Positions 5,689 to 7,725 of a stretch of DNA of 7,725 nucleotides are shown here, piece after piece. The DNA is taken from positions 1 through 7,725 of the forward strand of contig JAKMFM010000190.1 in assembly GCA_022425445.1 (NCBI GenBank), written 5' to 3'. The stretch is from Planktomarina sp. GTDB taxonomy: Bacteria > Pseudomonadota > Alphaproteobacteria > Rhodobacterales > Rhodobacteraceae. Both the position numbers and the translations under genes were made by a program. Each line of letters starts with the position of its first letter. The first letter of the stretch is position 1. The notes beneath the pieces are model-generated. The model saw nothing but the letters and a program-made list of their open reading frames with translations. It made no database searches and was not told the DNA's origin.

Positions 5689-7025
5689 TGGGCGGCATTC
5701 CACACGATCATTACGAACCAAAGTCCAAGGCGACAAAAGCGATCAATTCGCGTCTGCCAATCATCGGACTTTTGTATGACACATTGATGATCCCCACTCC
5801 AAAGAATTTGAACTGGATGTGGATTTGGGGCATTGTTCTGACCTTCTGTCTGGCCATGCAAATTGTCACAGGCGTTGTACTGGTGATGCATTACACCCCG
5901 CATGTCGATCTGGCCTTTGCGTCGATTGAGCACATCATGCGCGACGTGAACGGCGGCCATATGATTCGTTATTTCCACATGAATGGCGCGTCTTTGTTCT
6001 TCATTGCTGTCTATGCCCACATGTTCCGCGGTCTTTACTACGGCAGCTATAAAGCTCCGCGTGAAATCACATGGATCATTGGTATGTTGATCTATCTGTT
6101 GATGATGGCGACAGGCTTTTTGGGATATGTTTTGCCTTGGGGTCAAATGTCCTTCCATGGGACCGCTGTGATCACCGGCCTGTTTGGCGCCATCCCCTTC
6201 ATTGGTGAGCCGCTTCAAACCTGGCTTTTGGGCGCAAGCGCCGTAGGCCAACCGGCGTTGAACCGCTTCTTCAGCCTGCATTACCTCCTGCCATTTTTGA
6301 TTGCAGGTCTGGTCATCGTACACATCTGGGCCTTTCACACCACGGGCAACAATAACCCAACCGGTGTTGAAGTGCGCCGGGGTTCGAAAGCGGAAGCTGC
6401 AAAAGACACAGTGCCATTCTGGCCCTATTTCGTGGTAAAGGATCTCTTTGCCCTGGGCCTGATCATGACCGTGTTCATGGCGATTGTTGGCTTCATGCCA
6501 AACTATCTTGGCCACCCTGACAACTACATCGAAGCCAACGCATTGGTGACACCGGCGCATATTGTGCCTGAATGGTATTACCTTCCATTCTATGCCATTT
6601 TGCGTGCCTTCACATCGGAAGTCTGGGTTGTTCAAATCGCAAGCTTCGTAACAGGTGGCATCATTGACGCGAAATTCTTCGGCGTTCTGGCCATGTTCGG
6701 TGCGATTGCCGTTATGGCACTTGCACCATGGTTGGACACTTCAAGTGTGCGCTCTGGTCGGTATCGTCCTATGTTCAAATGGTGGTTTGGCATCCTGGTT
6801 GCAGACTTCATCTTCCTGATGTGGCTCGGTGCGCGTCCAGCGGAAGAACCTTATGCCACTTTTTCGTTGATTGGCGCGACCTATTGGTTTGCCTACTTCC
6901 TTGTTATCTTGCCCCTGTTGGGCGTGCTTGAGAAACCCTCGACACCGCCTGCAACCATCGAAGATGACTTTAATGCCAAACACGGCGCGGTCGGTGCAGC
7001 GGATGCTGCCCAACCGGCAGAGTGA
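5688..7025 (+). CDS. petB: Ubiquinol-cytochrome c reductase, cytochrome b subunit
   Basis: This 445-residue, eight-helix inner-membrane protein carries both b hemes and the Qo and Qi quinone sites. Heme ligands are H97/H111 and H198/H212, with the expected 14-residue spacing and the same numbers as in Rhodobacter capsulatus. The Qo-site PEWY motif is at 294-297, and G158, equivalent to the mitochondrial G143 linked with strobilurin response, is kept. The protein is full-length, not split into b6 and subunit IV, and has a short charged C-terminal tail. One oddity is H157 in GQMSFHGTAVITG (153-165), where most bc1 cytochromes b have W; the nearby LLGASAVGQPALNRFF (180-195) also departs from the LLGGPAVDNATLNRFF I remember for Rhodobacteraceae. 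AAGGAGA at 5674-5680 is 7 bases before ATG, so petB is translated within the end of petA. petC follows after 14 bases. Confidence 0.98.
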   Translation: MGGIPHDHYEPKSKATKAINSRLPIIGLLYDTLMIPTPKNLNWMWIWGIVLTFCLAMQIVTGVVLVMHYTPHVDLAFASIEHIMRDVNGGHMIRYFHMNGASLFFIAVYAHMFRGLYYGSYKAPREITWIIGMLIYLLMMATGFLGYVLPWGQMSFHGTAVITGLFGAIPFIGEPLQTWLLGASAVGQPALNRFFSLHYLLPFLIAGLVIVHIWAFHTTGNNNPTGVEVRRGSKAEAAKDTVPFWPYFVVKDLFALGLIMTVFMAIVGFMPNYLGHPDNYIEANALVTPAHIVPEWYYLPFYAILRAFTSEVWVVQIASFVTGGIIDAKFFGVLAMFGAIAVMALAPWLDTSSVRSGRYRPMFKWWFGILVADFIFLMWLGARPAEEPYATFSLIGATYWFAYFLVILPLLGVLEKPSTPPATIEDDFNAKHGAVGAADAAQPAE

Positions 7026-7039
7026 GAAGGGAACGAAAT

Positions 7040-7725
7040 ATGTTCAAGAAACTCACAACTGGTCTAACTCTGGCTTTGCTCCTCGCCTCTGGCGGGGCGC
7101 AGGCTGCTGGAAGTGAAGGCTATGTTAAAGACCACGCATTCTCTTTTGAAGGTCCGTTTGGTTCCTACGATCAAGAACAATTGCGGCGTGGATTGAAAAT
7201 CTACACGGAAGTTTGCTCCTCTTGCCACGGCATGAAATTCGTTCCCATTCGCTCTCTGGGCGATGAGGGCGGACCTCATCTCAGCAAGGAAGAAGTGCGG
7301 GCCTATGCCTCTGACTTTATCGAAGTTTGGGATCAAGATCTAAACGATGGTGAAGGCGATTACCGCGAGGCCGTTCCAGCCGATCACTTCCCAAAGGGCG
7401 GCAATGCCAATGCGCCCGATCTGTCTTTGATGGCCAAAGCCCGCGCAGGCTTTCACGGGCCAGCAGGCACAGGCATCAACCAGCTGGTTAAAGGTATGGG
7501 CGGAGCAGAGTATATTTTGTCTTTGCTCACCGGCTATACAGGAAATGAAAAAACGTCCGCAGGCGTGACGTTATATGAAAACACCGCTTACCCAGGTGGT
7601 TGGATTTCCATGGGTCCACCATTGGAAGACGAGCTTGTTGAATTCGAAGATGGCCACATGAACGATCTTCAGCATCTCTCTGAAGATATCTCGGCCTTCC
7701 TGATGTGGACCGCTGAGCCAAAACT
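7040..7725 (+). CDS. petC: Ubiquinol-cytochrome c reductase, cytochrome c1 subunit, C-terminus cut by window edge
   Basis: The visible 228 residues cover the signal peptide and most of the heme domain; the C-terminal membrane anchor lies beyond the right edge. A Sec signal spans about 1-22 (FKK, hydrophobic core, AQA then AGS). The heme c motif CSSCH is at 59-63, and the likely sixth ligand M191 lies in GGWISMGPPL (186-195). Cytochrome c1 accepts electrons from the Rieske cluster in the periplasm and passes them to a soluble or membrane cytochrome c. C59 and C62 are the only cysteines seen, so the extra disulfide loop described for Rhodobacter cytochrome c1 is absent; LLTGYTGNEKTSAG (162-175) runs on with no such insertion. 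ATG at 7040 has AAGG at 7027-7030 upstream and lies 14 bases after petB, in the same operon. Confidence 0.97.
   Translation, partial: MFKKLTTGLTLALLLASGGAQAAGSEGYVKDHAFSFEGPFGSYDQEQLRRGLKIYTEVCSSCHGMKFVPIRSLGDEGGPHLSKEEVRAYASDFIEVWDQDLNDGEGDYREAVPADHFPKGGNANAPDLSLMAKARAGFHGPAGTGINQLVKGMGGAEYILSLLTGYTGNEKTSAGVTLYENTAYPGGWISMGPPLEDELVEFEDGHMNDLQHLSEDISAFLMWTAEPK

Noticed and set aside
5577..6635. Long minus-strand open frame (352 residues) opposite petA and petB
   Set aside because: It is antisense to highly conserved cytochrome b, rich in His, Gln and Arg in no recognisable pattern, and best explained by codon bias on the coding strand.
7040..7725. Missing second cysteine pair in cytochrome c1 as a sign of damage
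   Set aside because: Heme motif, methionine ligand and frame are intact, and cytochromes c1 without the Rhodobacter-type disulfide loop are, as far as I recall, common among roseobacters.

Overview
The window looks like chromosomal DNA of an alphaproteobacterium of the Roseobacter group (Rhodobacteraceae). The reasons are the three-gene petABC operon for the cytochrome bc1 complex with unsplit, full-length cytochrome b, heme-ligand positions in cytochrome b that match Rhodobacter numbering, and a pmbA / IMPase-family / Kdo-transferase-like gene block of a kind I associate with this family. Species cannot be fixed from the sequence alone.

Layout. (1) Positions 1-3059, minus strand: a three-gene block read right to left. 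It holds pmbA (tldE), an inositol-monophosphatase-superfamily phosphatase that starts with GTG inside the end of pmbA, and, 8 bases further on, a Kdo-transferase-like glycosyltransferase that runs off the left edge. (2) Positions 3060-3260: a divergent intergenic region with a small cluster of palindromic hexamers. (3) Positions 3261-4924, plus strand: an inositol 2-dehydrogenase-type oxidoreductase (iolG) and a glutathione S-transferase family gene, probably co-transcribed. (4) Positions 4925-5115: a leader region with one long-range inverted repeat and two stem-loops. (5) Positions 5116-7725, plus strand: petA (Rieske protein), petB (cytochrome b) and petC (cytochrome c1, cut by the right edge), tightly packed with a 1-base overlap and a 14-base gap.

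How the genes work together. PetA, PetB and PetC form the inner-membrane ubiquinol:cytochrome c oxidoreductase, which oxidises quinol and pumps charge for respiration. PmbA is one subunit of the TldD/TldE peptidase system. The phosphatase and the Kdo-transferase-like protein are translationally close to it, but no shared pathway is evident. The iolG-type gene and the GST gene stand apart from any visible inositol catabolic cluster.

This is mainly an ordinary core-genome region and I do not see a new defence, mobile or biosynthetic system. The points most worth a second look are the apparent loss of catalytic residues in the Kdo-transferase-like gene, a histidine where bc1 cytochromes b normally carry tryptophan at position 157 next to the quinol-oxidation site, and the structured DNA upstream of petA and iolG.
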